From NCBI RefSeq assembly GCF_047948215.1, contig NC_134455.1:322144147-322208146 (forward strand): a stretch of 64,000 bases of DNA, in the 5' to 3' direction. How positions within the stretch are numbered: position 1 is the stretch's first letter; each line of letters begins with the position of its first letter. Source of the DNA: Lycorma delicatula (lineage: Eukaryota > Arthropoda > Insecta > Hemiptera > Fulgoridae). This document shows, piece after piece, positions 11,290-22,370 of the stretch. A program made the translations under genes and the position numbers. The notes beneath the pieces were generated by a model. It was not told where the DNA came from. It saw only the letters and a program-made list of their open reading frames with translations, and ran no database searches.

Positions 11290-11720
11290 ACTTCTGTAGT
11301 TCCACGCGATTTGTGTTCCACCAGTTTCAGAACTTCACGCGAAGCTGACCGGTTCCTGGGTGTAGATATTGAACTAGCGGTTTATGATAAAACTTGTTTT
11401 GTGCAAATGTCCTCGAAACAATCGAATGCCAAACTCCGAGCCGCTTAAAAAGACGACGTGTACTGACCTGTATTGCGCTGAACTGCATCGATAATATTTT
11501 CATCAATAACAGCATCGTGTTGGACAGATCGTTCGTAGCTTGTAAGAATATTAGGTAGTGAAACTGTTTCCCGAGGATTGCGAAAGGTCGCGCTAATTGT
11601 TTTAGGAACTGGAATCCTGCGATTCAGAAAACGTATTTCATATTCTACTGTAGCATTGCAATTATAAACACTCAGAATGAATACCGTATCAACATATTCC
11701 TCCGTTGTAAATAAGTTCAC
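11290..11720 (-). pseudogene. mariner-type transposase N-terminal relic, in intron 2
   Basis: On the minus strand from 11720 it reads MNLFTTEEYVDTVFILSVYN, then YEIRFLNRRIPVPKTISATF, LPNILTSYERSVQ and DENIIDAVQRN. After a frameshift near 11455 it continues STRRLFKRLGVWHSIVSRTF to QLRVKF. This is the DUF4817-type helix-turn-helix N-terminal region found in many insect transposases. The catalytic domain is absent and no terminal repeats were recognised next to it. It lies antisense to the host gene. Confidence 0.75.
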
Positions 11721-12715
11721 AGTTACCCAATATACTTAACGTGTACCTTACAGAATGATTTTAACTCTAAAAGTATTGCTCGTTGTTGATCACCTGTTTT
11801 TAATTGCCTACTTAAAAATAATAAATAATAATAATTTTTCAAATAATTTATTGTATTACAGTCATTAATAAAAAAAAAATTATCTATTTATTATTTTTAT
11901 TTTACAATTGTGTAATTTACAGTAACTTTTAACAGTAAATTTTCTTTTTACAAATTTTTCATATCTCCAAAAAAGAATTTGTTTTTGTTTACATTAAATA
12001 AGTACTTTTCTGACAAAGTATTAGTGCACTGTTTCTAAGTAAAATTCGAATATATCCGACTTTTCTTTGTTTCATTCAACTTATCTTACACCATTTTGTT
12101 TATATTTAAATTGTCTACAAGTTTTACTAAAAGTTTTATGTGTTTAAATTACGCATTACGCATTTAACAAATCGCCCGAATTTTAGTTCCTCCGGTAAAA
12201 TGAGGTCACACTGACATTTTTAAAGCTTTTTATAAAGAGTAAATTGATGATCTCTGATATTTTTTATCTCTAAAAATCGAATAAAACAGCTCTCAGAGTA
12301 GTTCTCATGATATCCAACAAAATATAAATAAAAAATAAAACAATCAAAAAGAGAAATTGGGTGACGAAAAACACGTTTTTTTAGTTTTGAAGTACAATAA
12401 CTTTGTTAAATCAAATAAATACATAAATTTTATCAAACCTTTTAAACTTCAATTCTGAAAAAAATGATGTAATAAAGTCTGTGAAAAACAATGAGAAACA
12501 ATCAAATTATTATTAATAAAACAGAACAGAACTTAACAGAAAAATGTTAAGAATTTGTAAAAATTAAAACAGCTGCTTTTAGTACAATAAATTTAGACTT
12601 TTGATGGTTATTATATTTACATATAAATATTTCGGGAGAGTGTTATAGACATGTAAACATTCATATTTGTATAAGTTAAAAACGCGCATTAAAAAACTAT
12701 GCATATCAGAGGCGT

Positions 12716-12870
12716 CATGGTTTGCGAAGAACAAGGAGATCCACGATTACCTAGGGATGCCATCTATTCTAAGTGACTGCCTTTACTAGGACTTGAACGC
12801 TGGAACTCTCGACTTCCAAATCAGCTGATTTTGGAAGACGCGTTTAGACACTAGACCAACCCGGTAGATT
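12716..12870 (-). mobile_element. tRNA-derived SINE (family 1), partial
   Basis: Minus-strand copy of the tRNA-like head, including complement of the A box (CTAGACCAACCCGG), the B box (GGACTTGAACGC) and the CCAAATCAGCTGATTTTGG palindrome. A diverged piece of the body (GATCCACGATTACCTA) precedes it. The 3' half is missing. Confidence 0.75.
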
Positions 12871-13784
12871 ATTATTGTATTGTTTTGGGAAGTATCACTG
12901 GATACCTCTCTTTCACGTCATTGTTGCTAATACGATTTACTTAACAGTTTCTTTGACTGATTGTAAATAAAACAGTGTAAAAAAAAGACATCGATTGGTG
13001 GTTCACATATGATTTGTTCAGATGTATATTCTATTATGTTGTTAGTAGATAGATGTTTTCCACGCTGTCACGACAATTATAAAATATGGTGTAATCGTTT
13101 GGATGTTTATCACTGGACTTTTTATTATAACATATTAGCTTATATTAATTAATTATGGATATCCAACAAAATCATCTCCTTTTGTTTGCTATATGACCAA
13201 AAATAAGAGAGCGTTTTTCGGGTAAATTTGGACTCAATTTATAAACACGATTTGTAAATTGTTTCCTAATTTACCGACAAACCGGTACCATCTAGAACCC
13301 TTGACTGCATCCTTAATATTCAACAAACTGAACCCACCAAGCCCCAGTTTTGTTGTTCAGGAATATGTATAAAAATCTTCTCAAACAAGCACTTATGTGT
13401 CTTAGAATTACTCCTTTTTGTGTTATTTATAACTTCAATGATTTTCTTTAATCATATTTTAACCATAATGTGAGTTATTAAAATGAGAGTATTATACGAG
13501 AGTTATTATTGGTATTGAAAATTTAATTGCTATTCATTCAGTTAACTCGGGTAAAAAAATTATTTTCAATAGTAATTTATAGTAAAGAAAAAATTTGTTT
13601 ATTAAAGTAATTTATAAATATCTAAATTTATTGTACTAAAAATAGCTGTTTTTAATTTTTACAAATATAATTTTACAGGTATATTTGTAAATTTTACAAA
13701 TATAACATATTTCTGTTAATTTTTTTTAATAAAAGTTGAATCTTTTTTTTTTATCAATTTTCTCAGAATTAAGTTCTATACAAT

Positions 13785-13846
13785 AAAATTTACGTAGTTC
13801 TTTACGTAGTTTTGATAATAAAATTTACGTAGTTCTTACTAATTTA
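13785..13846 (+). repeat. short tandem duplication
   Basis: ATAAAATTTACGTAGTTCTT occurs twice (about 13785 and 13818) with a further TTTACGTAGTTTT between them, inside the right arm of the intron 2 inverted repeat. Confidence 0.7.
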
Positions 13847-14445
13847 ATAAAGTTACTGCACTTCAAACAAAAAAAAAAAAATTGTTTTCATCATCGAATT
13901 TTTCTGTTTTACGTTGAAAATCATGAAAATTTACGGGAGATTTCTATTATTTGATTTTCTGTTAGCAGATTATTTGATAATTTATTTTTTGTTATTGTTA
14001 TTGTTATAATTGTTACTGTTATTTAGAGTTCTGGGAGCTGTTTTATTCGATTTTTCAGGTCATTTCATCAAATTTACCCCGTATATAACGCCTTAAAAAG
14101 TTTTACCAGGGGAACTAAAATACGGGCGAAATTTTTTTCTAGCCGTAACTCGATAACAAAGCGTTTTTGGATATTTATTTGTATGAACTTTCTTTATTAT
14201 TTCACGCTCTAGAATCTGTTCCCAAAATCACATACACAGACCAATTTTCATGAGAACACTTATTCCAAATCTGTACTGTTTATTTTTACCCGGCAACTGT
14301 TTGTAGTAATAACAGTACTTTCCTACATTTTACCAATAATAAGATTATGATAAATCACATCCAATTTACAGAAAATGTGTTCATACGACACAATCTGTAT
14401 GGTAGAACTTCTTTCACCAGCGACATGGATTTTCATTTGTTGCAG

Positions 14446-14585
14446 ACAAAAATAAACGATATCGATGTTGTATTAGTGAGACAAAACATTGAAGGAGAAT
14501 ACGCGATGTTAGAACACGAACCCGTTCCTGGTGTAGTGCAAAATCTTAAAGTGGTAACAAGACACAAGACAGAAAGATTAGCCAG
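14446..14585 (+). CDS. NAD-isocitrate dehydrogenase beta-like subunit, exon 3
   Basis: Best conserved exon, residues 102-147 plus two bases. It contains DIDVVLVRQNIEGEYAMLEH, the family's (I/V)RE/QNTEGEYSxLEHE signature, followed by GVVQNLKVVTRHKTERLAR, all expected for IDH3 subunits and matching insect beta forms particularly well. The acceptor tttcatttgttgcag has a good pyrimidine tract and the donor is GTAAAA. The frame is open upstream from 14347 as well, but those extra residues do not fit the family and precede a canonical acceptor, so the exon is started at 14446. Confidence 0.92.
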
Positions 14586-16589
14586 GTAAAACTCAAATAT
14601 TTTAGAGATCGATACTTTTCAAATAAGAAATATACGAGCAATATATAAACTAAATAATCGTTACACCACTAATAGACTGAAATGAAAATAACTATCGGTT
14701 TTCAGTAACCGATTCTAATTTTTCCAGCTTTCAGTAAAGCATTTGATAATAAATTCATCACAGGATTTTTGTCGATAAATTATTATTCAGAAGTGAAACA
14801 TTAAATAAAAAGTAAAATTTGTTTACGGTTTTTACATAATAGTTTTTGTCATAATGAATTTTAGGCACGATGTGTGGAGTACACTAAAATGCACTCCAGT
14901 AGTCCCTCACTAATAACTTCATATCGGCGATTCTATTGTACAATTCTTATGAGGAATTTTACTCTGAAATGTTGATGAATGCTGCTGTAAAGATATATCA
15001 GCATGGTATCGCCTAACAAAACATTAAATGAATATTTAGAACTTCCACAGTTAATTTACTAAATTTATATGTAAATGACGGTGGGATTACATTTTACACA
15101 AAAAGATGGTCTACGATAATTATCGACCTTTTTGTTTAAAAACTTTGGCCTTTTTATCGTCTAAAACAGGCTTTGAATTTTATAGAAAGCTAACTTTTAG
15201 AAATCGTAAAAATATGATAACTATCTAAACGTAAATATTACTTGTTTTTATTAAAATAATGCCTTATTCTTTTTGAACATATTGTGAGTATTGTTGTCCT
15301 TTAATTGGATGAAATTTAGAATGCGCTTAAAAAAATTAAACTCAGGTATGTAATATTAGTATGGACAGCGTAGAGAAAGTGAAAAGTACGTTTTTCTTTT
15401 CCAGGGATTATACGACGATTCGTTACACAATATGGATAAAAATGGAGCATTTACAATTACGAAAGAAGAGAACTATGTAATCGAATCTATTATAAGATAA
15501 AGTAAATGAGGAGTTCTGAGTTTGGACTTAGAAAACCCATAAACCGACAACATGTCTCACATTTTGCAAAGATCCCTCTGCTGGAGGGGTAAACATTTAC
15601 CAGCATCATGAGCACAAAAATATAAGATTACGTATAATAATGAAAGTAAACGAAGTTTAAAATCGTAGTAATATTTTGTAGCGTCAATCGCATCCTTTGA
15701 AATCTTTCCAAACAATAAGAAAACAACCGACGAGAAAATTCGATTCCTCATCCAGAACATAATAGTATTTTTGGATGCATGCTTCTCGAATTTAGTTATT
15801 TTTTTTTTTTTAAACAAGAAACCTATCTTTTCTGGTCTAATTCAAAATATATCCTCCCCCGTTTTTAAAGAATATCCTCGCTCCCTTCCGATCTAAGCAA
15901 AAGACTAACGTTAAAAATAATGGTAAACTGAATAATTTAAATATGTGATGCATCGATTACAATTTTATTATATATTATAGCGACTTCAAATTGTCAAGTA
16001 TTCTCAAAAAATTTAAAAATCAGATTTAATAATTGTAACTCATTCTTTATCTTAGTAAAATAAATTCGTAATAATAGAAGAACAATTCAAAGCCATTATT
16101 CGGTTTTATCATTAGTGATGTTATATGTGCGATCGGCGTAGTAATAGATAAAACCTTTTTATATCTACAACACCATCAAGGAAGAATCTGTTGTAACATC
16201 TTTGAAATATGTTATACAAGAATTTTGAATAAGAAAAAGGATTTGTACATTTTTTTTCATAAGTTCTATAACTTTTTGCCGTGAATCGCACTGAAATTAA
16301 AAAAATCCTTTCATATCAGGCCGTTCACACAGTATTATCAAAATTTAGTAATCTCGCTACTTCTTTCCAGTAATCGTGCGTGTTATTTTATTGTACTATT
16401 GTTCTTTAAAAAATAACAGTACATACAACGTTATGCTTTTTTAAACACGATAATGTAGCTTAGAGTTCTAAATCTGTGTAGAGATTTAATATTGATTAGT
16501 GTTAATCGTCTATTTCTTTATTACTGTACTGCCAAACTCGCGAAGTTTAGAACATATTTAAATGCATCAGCTGATGTTTTTATAGACCC
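14586..16589 (+). other. intron 3, first part
   Basis: No coding block or repeat recognised with confidence; AT-rich. Confidence 0.5.
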
Positions 16590-16880
16590 AAAAAGGTAAT
16601 CGAAAGAATCACCGCGGCTTCGGGAGTCCCGGAAAGTACTGTAAAAAAAATAATTCAAAAGAAATCAGTGGAAACCTAAGCCGGTGAAGAGGAATTTTGC
16701 AAAACGTAAAACTCACCGTATTAAATGATTTTAATAAATACGCTGTGAGGTTGACAGTTGTATCTGACAGAAAAGTGCGTATCATACGAGAAAGACTCAA
16801 AAGCTAGCTTGAAGACGATAAAAGTTTTAAAAGGAGGAGGAAAACTAGCCTTTGTGCGCCTCATATATACTTATTCGCAC
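16590..16880 (+). pseudogene. possible transposase DNA-binding domain relic, in intron 3
   Basis: VIERITAASGVPESTVKKII near 16598 fits a helix-turn-helix of the A-A-x-x-T-G-V-S-x-x-T-V-x-R-I-I type seen in insect transposases. Shifted frames continue with VLNDFNKYAVRLTV and an L-E-D-D-K-S-F-K block. The order matches that group, but the frame is broken at least twice and no catalytic domain or terminal repeats are seen. Confidence 0.45.
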
Positions 16881-18609
16881 TCGAAAACGGGGGTTATTGT
16901 AGTACACCCGAGTAGGGAGGTGGTCTCTTACTGGGTAACAGACTGGAAATTGAATTCAATTCAATTTAACAAAGCTTTCTTTACAAATTTGTGCAGAACT
17001 AAAACAAATGCTTAAGTGAAAAAAAAGAGAATGGGAATTTTTTATATTTTTTTATTTGAAATATTTTCTAAAACAAGCAATTAGCTGTGTAAGCAAAATA
17101 AGTAATTCCTAAATCCCCTGCTGAGGATTCTCATTTATATAAAATTTAACAAAATATTTTTTAAAGAGATTTGTTTCAAAGAGTCTATTTTGGATTTTTT
17201 AAAAATAATTTAGTCATTAATGGTCAATAATATTGTGAATATTACACCTTTTCTATGAAGCGGAATATAATAAAACTGGAAGTGTTAATGCGATTAAAAA
17301 ATTCAACCGGTGAAAAAAATCCATAAATTAAATTTATAGGCAGAATAATTACAGCCTATTCAACTACTTTTATGGTTAAAATATTCAATAGCAAATAAAT
17401 ATTTACCCTGTTTTTAGAGCACAAATTTTAATTTCTAAGAATTAACCACAAACAAAAATATTGGTCTGCAATAAAATTAATCTAGGTGAACTGCCTTTTT
17501 TAGAATAGGTGAACACTATTGTTTGTTAGAAATACTGGAAAAAGAATCTATTGAACTCTTTCCACTACATATTCAGAAAGTAGGATGAAAGATACTTTTG
17601 AATTTTTGGTGTGGATCTTTAGTTTCGTTGGGAATTCCACCTTTACTTTTTTATTAGAATTAAATAGTTGTCATCACTAAATAATTGTTTGCATTATGGA
17701 TATTGTAATTCTTCACATTTTTGACAGTAAAAAACTATAAAATTTCATGGAAATTCCTTAGGATAGAACTAGATTTTAAAAGCAAAGTATCCTTTAATAA
17801 CCACATATTTTTCTTTTATAGTTTACATTGTTTATCTTCCATTAGATGGTAAGCTAAACACAATAGAAAGTAAATTTTTTCATTAAAATGTATTCTTTTT
17901 CCACCCTGTTTTTAAGAGTAAGGGATTCAGTAATGTAATTTTGCTGACTCATTTTTTTAAGAATAAAAGAAATTATAATCCTCTTAACTTAATTCCAATT
18001 AAAATTCACAACAAATCCTTAACATTATCATTATAGTATATTATAACTAGAAGAATACCACAGAACATAAACAGTGAAGAAGCATTTCAGACCAGTCAAT
18101 GAGAGATGAAAAACTCAATAAACATACCTCTGTAAACAATTAACAACCTATAATTGTTAACAGCTTCTTAATGAAAAAACCTACACCTGAAAATAAATTA
18201 ATTATTTACCAGTTATTTTGCAAAACTAGTCAAAAACTTATACTCATAATAATTTTATTCTTATTTCTCTGAGAAAATCCTATGTAGAATCTGGAGAAAA
18301 TCAATTATTTTTACAAGGTGGCAGTTCTCATAAGCTTTTGTCAGCCTTTGAAAAATGAAGGTCGAAATGCATTTTAAATAAAATAAAGTTCAGAGGTTTT
18401 ACATACTGTCTTGCTGTCTTAACTATATCAATATAACCTTGACTACATTCTCTTTAGAACTCTTACAGATAAAAAGATGTTGATAATAAAAATTATAAAA
18501 TTGTACATAGTAAGTAATCAAACATTTTAATTTTTAACAGTACAGATAAACAATAAACAATTCACATACTATCTATAACACTGATTAGAACTGTTTGTTC
18601 ATTATGAAG
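16881..18609 (+). other. intron 3, last part
   Basis: AT-rich with no recognised features. The acceptor region before 18610 has only a short pyrimidine tract. Confidence 0.5.
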
Positions 18610-18860
18610 GTATACTTTTGAAATGGCAAAATGGAATGCTCATCAATCAGTAAAGTGCGTTATTTTAGAAAATGTAACTCCAGAAATATTTACAGAGACG
18701 GTAGCAAATGTTGCCAAAGACTATCCGGAGATAGAATTTGATTTTATTGATGTACGTAACGCTATGATGAGAATTATGCATCAATCAGAAATTAAAGAAG
18801 TCTTAATAGTGGAGAGTATGCATGGAAGTGTAATAACAAGATGTATACTTGGATTGCTAG
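18610..18860 (+). CDS. NAD-isocitrate dehydrogenase beta-like subunit, exon 4 (strongly diverged)
   Basis: Exon of 251 bases, residues 148-231. It begins with g completing AG|G (Arg) and continues YTFEMAKWNAHQSVKCVILE, the helix that follows LRIAEYAF... in the family. The middle is highly diverged: where IDH3 subunits have VHKANIMKLGDGLF it has a shorter ILENVTPEIFTETV; IDN (metal-binding Asp region) is DVRN; PNLYGNI is ESMHGSV. KDYPEIEFDFID still aligns with the RYPxIxFExMIxD strand and the end CILGLLG matches AGLVGG. No stop or frameshift occurs. The acceptor (gttcattatgaag) has a poor pyrimidine tract; the donor is GTATAA. A subunit without these motifs should not bind isocitrate or NAD normally, so a structural or tissue-specific paralogue is plausible. 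Phase and flanking homology make the exon secure. Confidence 0.85.
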
Positions 18861-19324
18861 GTATAAGGCATTTATTAATTAAAAGATTATAAATACCACT
18901 GTACAAAAACATCTAACCCACAAAATTAGGTTTTCAGTTAATACATATAAGGCTAATTTTTTTTTATTACTTTATTGCACTTAGACATAGAATATAAAAT
19001 TATATTCAGGCAATAAAAAAGAACTTTGTGGGTTAGATGTTATTAGCCCACTAGTTAACTATAATTCAAATCAACTAACAGAATTTATTTTAAAGAATGA
19101 CAAGATACTGTGTTAGGATGAAAATACAATTTTCATTAAACTAAGAAGTTCTACTAGTACTACTTCTACTACTGCTATTAAATTACAAAAAAGTTCAGTA
19201 AAAATAGTTTTTTTTATGAATGAATCTAGTAATTGCAGAAACATATGCATTTCAGATAAATTTAATTAATGCATATTTTTTTTAAATATAGATTTTATTC
19301 TTAAATATAGTACTGTATCAGACT
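18861..19324 (+). other. intron 4, first part
   Basis: AT-rich; no recognised element before the MITE at 19325. Confidence 0.5.
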
Positions 19325-19694
19325 CAGGGCCAGATTAACAAATGATAAATAAAATAAATGTCTGGGACTCATATTATATACAAGTAATAAAATTGGATTA
19401 GTGCTGCTGGCAGATCCAAGGGGAGTTATGGGGGCCATGACTCCCCTTGGAGGTTAATGGGGGCCATGACCCCCTTGGAGGTTAATATGGTGTATTTTTT
19501 TAAAAATAAAAATAAGAAATCTTTTTTTTCTTTTTGAAATCAAATAAAAAATGAGAAGGTAGTTATTTGAACCGAAAAGAGAATTTTCCGAATACCTTAA
19601 AAGTTTTCTAAATTTTTTTTAAGTAATCCACATATTAATGGATCCCCAAATTTAAATTGTGTCAAGGACCCAGAAGAGGCTAAATCCAGAACTG
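19325..19694. mobile_element. hAT-like MITE in intron 4
   Basis: Inverted ends CAGGGCCAGATTAA (19325) and the complement of TAAATCCAGAACTG (ending 19694, i.e. CAGTTCTGGATTTA). Eight-base flanks ATCAGACT and GTGAGACT agree at 6 of 8, compatible with a worn 8-bp hAT target duplication. No transposase. It contains a 29/28-base tandem duplication at 19430-19486. Confidence 0.55.
19430..19486 (+). repeat. tandem duplication, 29 + 28 bases
   Basis: GGGGGCCATGAC...CCCCTTGGAGGTTAAT occurs twice back to back; the copies differ by one base. It is unusually GC-rich for the surroundings. Confidence 0.85.
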
Positions 19695-20149
19695 GTGAGA
19701 CTCTAAACATAATGTTCTTTCATTGGTCTACAAAATATGAAAAAAAAAAATTAGAAATCATAAATTGAAATTTTACAATGAGAGTTAAACAATTTTTCAA
19801 AGTTAATTTAAAAAAAAAGTGTTATTACATATTTTCCTTCTATAAACTTTCGGTTCATAAGCATACACTCACTCACTCACTCTAAGAATTATCAATATTA
19901 CTTGCATATTATTATATATTAATAGTGCTAATCTTCTAAGTATTAATTGTTATTAATATTAACAATTATTAATAATTTTGTAGGTAATTTACTACCAATA
20001 TTAATCATCTAAGCAGTATTAAAATTTTTTATACGTAAGTATAAAAATAATCATATTATAGCACAATACATGTGCAATATAAATAAACAGTTTGCTCAGA
20101 ATAACATTAATTTCATTGTTAAATTAATCAATGTCACCACTTGTAAAAG

Positions 20150-20262
20150 GTTTTTTTTTTTGCTTGATGAAATCACCAAATAAGCTTTTGAAGCTTATGC
20201 GTGAGATGTGGGAATGGGATTCAGGATTCAAACCTGGAACCTCCAGACAAAGGTTATTTAAT
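20150..20262 (-). mobile_element. SINE family 2 head, degraded
   Basis: The complement reads TCTGGAGGTTCCAGGTTTGAATCC, matching the B-box region of the SINE at 32265 (CCGGAGGTTCCAGGTTTGAATCC). The rest is too diverged to define ends; a poly-T run lies at its left side. Confidence 0.45.
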
Positions 20263-21818
20263 TTTCTAAATATAGGTCAATATAATTCATACTTATGGGC
20301 ACCAAATAATTTGACAAACTTTTTTGTCTCTTTAAACGTTCTGAATCACTCTTAACTAATTTGTAAGCTTCTCAAATTTACTACCCTTCTCATTCTTTTA
20401 GAAAGATTTTGGAACTACTTTTTATGGCAGTCTTTCAAAGCTGATCTATTTTTATCAAACTCATCATTTAACTACTAATACCAAATAAACTTAACACTAA
20501 AAAACATTTATCACTAAAACTGTCTATTTTATTGAAGGTTTTTTTAAACCTGCATCGTCAGTTTAGGAACTGATGTAAGTTTATATGACCACTTATTTTT
20601 TTACACAACTAAGCACATGAAATGAACTTATAAGTAAACATCAATAAACTAAATCAGCTTAAATATAAAAACATAATTAATCATTTTTTATTTATTATGC
20701 AATCTGCTTAACACTACAAACAGAGTGTCCAAAATTTCCTTTAAAAATTCCAACCTTTTACCACTTAGTAAGTCATAATAACAATATATTTACCCAGTAT
20801 CCAACCCCCCCCCACAGTTTTTGGGGGTATCTGCATGCTGGGAGGGAGCTCAAAAATTTTAAGTGTTGATATAGAGCATAAGAATAAAAAGATAAGTTTA
20901 GAAAGCAGATAAGTTTAAAAAGAAAAAGTTTAAAATTGTAAAAGTTTATAAAGTAGATTCTTGAAATGTTTGTTAATCAAATTACAGTAGATAAAAATAA
21001 CAAAAAAAAACCACACTGATAACTAAAATAAGCCGTCATATGTCGATAAAACTTTGTTAACATCAAAAAATCCTACAAATTAAAAAAAAATGAATAAAGA
21101 AAACATTATTTTCTACTTATAAGATTTTTTTAATCAATTTAATGAAATAATTTCCAAAAAATAAATAATTAGTTAATGTTTGTTTAATGTATAATTTAAT
21201 TATAATTCCTCTGTTCTAAACAGGTTCATTTATTGATCTGACTATAGTGAAAATGTAAACACTCACAGTCAAACAGTCTGCCCTAGCAAAGTTCAAACCC
21301 TCATTGATTCCATGCAGGTCACAAACTATGGACATCAAATCAAGTCCAAACTGAGACATTAGACACTGTATTTATTACTGTCCTGTTAAAAAAGGTTTTT
21401 GTATGCTCAGTTTGAAGGAAGATTGATTGGTAACAAACTATTAAATAGCCAGCTCATTCATTGGATTTGTCTCCTTTATATTTTTCCCATGTAGCCATGT
21501 GTACAGTGAAATCAACAAATCTAACTTCCATATCTTGAACTGATTACGTCACGCTACACAACCAACTGCAATAAATTTTTAAGCTCTGAAAGCTTGTATA
21601 AGTCTTAACACAAAATAGCAAAATTATAATATCTGGTTTCAAAATGAAAAGTTCAAGAAATGAAAATGCTATTTAAAAAATTAAATTACATCTTTAGTTA
21701 GTTAGAAAATGTAAAAATCTGAATTTTACATTCAAAACCTTCAAAAGTACATTTTTTGATTAGTATTTTAAATAAATTGTACCAACTCTTTTAAGAGTAA
21801 TTTAACTGAAATTTGCAG
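20263..21818 (+). other. intron 4, last part
   Basis: No element called. A stretch around 21290-21560 gives a weak impression of a decayed transposase (A-H-S-L-D-L-S-P near 21450), which I do not count as support. Confidence 0.4.
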
Positions 21819-22255
21819 GTTCACCAGGATTAACAGCTGGATGCAACTATGGAGACCGTTATGCAATTTTTGAACCAGCAGCTCGAGCAAGATGTACATC
21901 AATTGCTGGCAAAGGTATAGTAAATCCAGCAGCTGCTTTGATGTGTGGTGTGGAGTTGTTACGCTATTTAGAACTCAGCAAACATGCTGATTTAGTAGAA
22001 AAAGCAGTTATTGATACACTTCAGTTAGATAGAGTTCATACACCTGACTTGGGAGGAACAGCAACAACTGATGATTTTACCCTCAATGTAATAGACAGAA
22101 TAAGGAAATCGTCTAAAATGATATCACTTTGCAGTTTTGATAAACCACCACTAATACCAAAACATACTTCATCTATAGTGTTGTATGATCCAGAATGTAA
22201 GCAACACTTTGTGACTGAAATGACAGGTGAACAAGATAATGATAACTGTAAATAG
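21819..22255 (+). CDS. NAD-isocitrate dehydrogenase beta-like subunit, last exon
   Basis: Terminal exon, residues 232-376 with TAG at 22253-22255. After acceptor atttgcag it completes the split glycine and reads SPGLTAGCNYGDRYAIFEPA, then SIAGKGIVNPAAALMCGVEL and VHTPDLGGTATTDDF. These match the family's GPGLVAGANYGxxYAVFE, IANPTAMLL and TPDIGGxxTT motifs, so dimer-interface and C-terminal helices are retained. The protein runs about 45 residues past the usual end near RIRKSSKM with an acidic, Cys-containing tail that I do not recognise. An AATAAA follows 82 bases after the stop. The YAIFEP motif is shared with insect beta subunits. Confidence 0.9.
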
Positions 22256-22336
22256 TTATAAATGATGACAAACGAAAGACTTGAAAATTGTAAGAGTCTA
22301 AAAGATCTTCTTTTATAGATCTATTCTTAGATTACC

Positions 22337-22342
22337 AATAAA
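22337..22342 (+). promoter_or_regulatory. poly(A) signal of the IDH3-like gene
   Basis: AATAAA lies 82 bases downstream of the IDH3-like stop codon, giving a short 3' UTR. A TG/T-rich stretch (gtgttttattctttttt) follows 25-40 bases later, as expected downstream of a cleavage site. Confidence 0.75.
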
Positions 22343-22370
22343 GATTTTTAGGAATCTACAAAATGGAAAA

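Larger units (their letters stand above)
12173..14128. mobile_element. long inverted-repeat element inside intron 2
   Basis: Arms 12173-12596 and 13622-14128 face each other. Outer block: CGCCCGAATTTTAGTTCC...GGTAAAATGAG in the left arm pairs with the complement of 14060-14128, and AAAATCGAATAAAACAGCTC pairs with the complement of about 14039-14058. Inner block: TGTAAAAATTAAAACAGCTG...TTTTAGTACAATAAATTTAG at 12556-12596 pairs with the complement of 13622-13665. The middle of the arms has drifted and the right arm has extra tandem copies. The loop of about 1 kb contains a SINE head. No transposase is visible, so it is a non-autonomous foldback-type element or an inverted duplication. Confidence 0.65.

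Noticed and set aside
21240..21570. Possible Tc1-like transposase (A-H-S-L-D-L-S-P) in intron 4
   Set aside because: Only one short motif in a heavily broken frame; no ordered set of motifs or terminal repeats.
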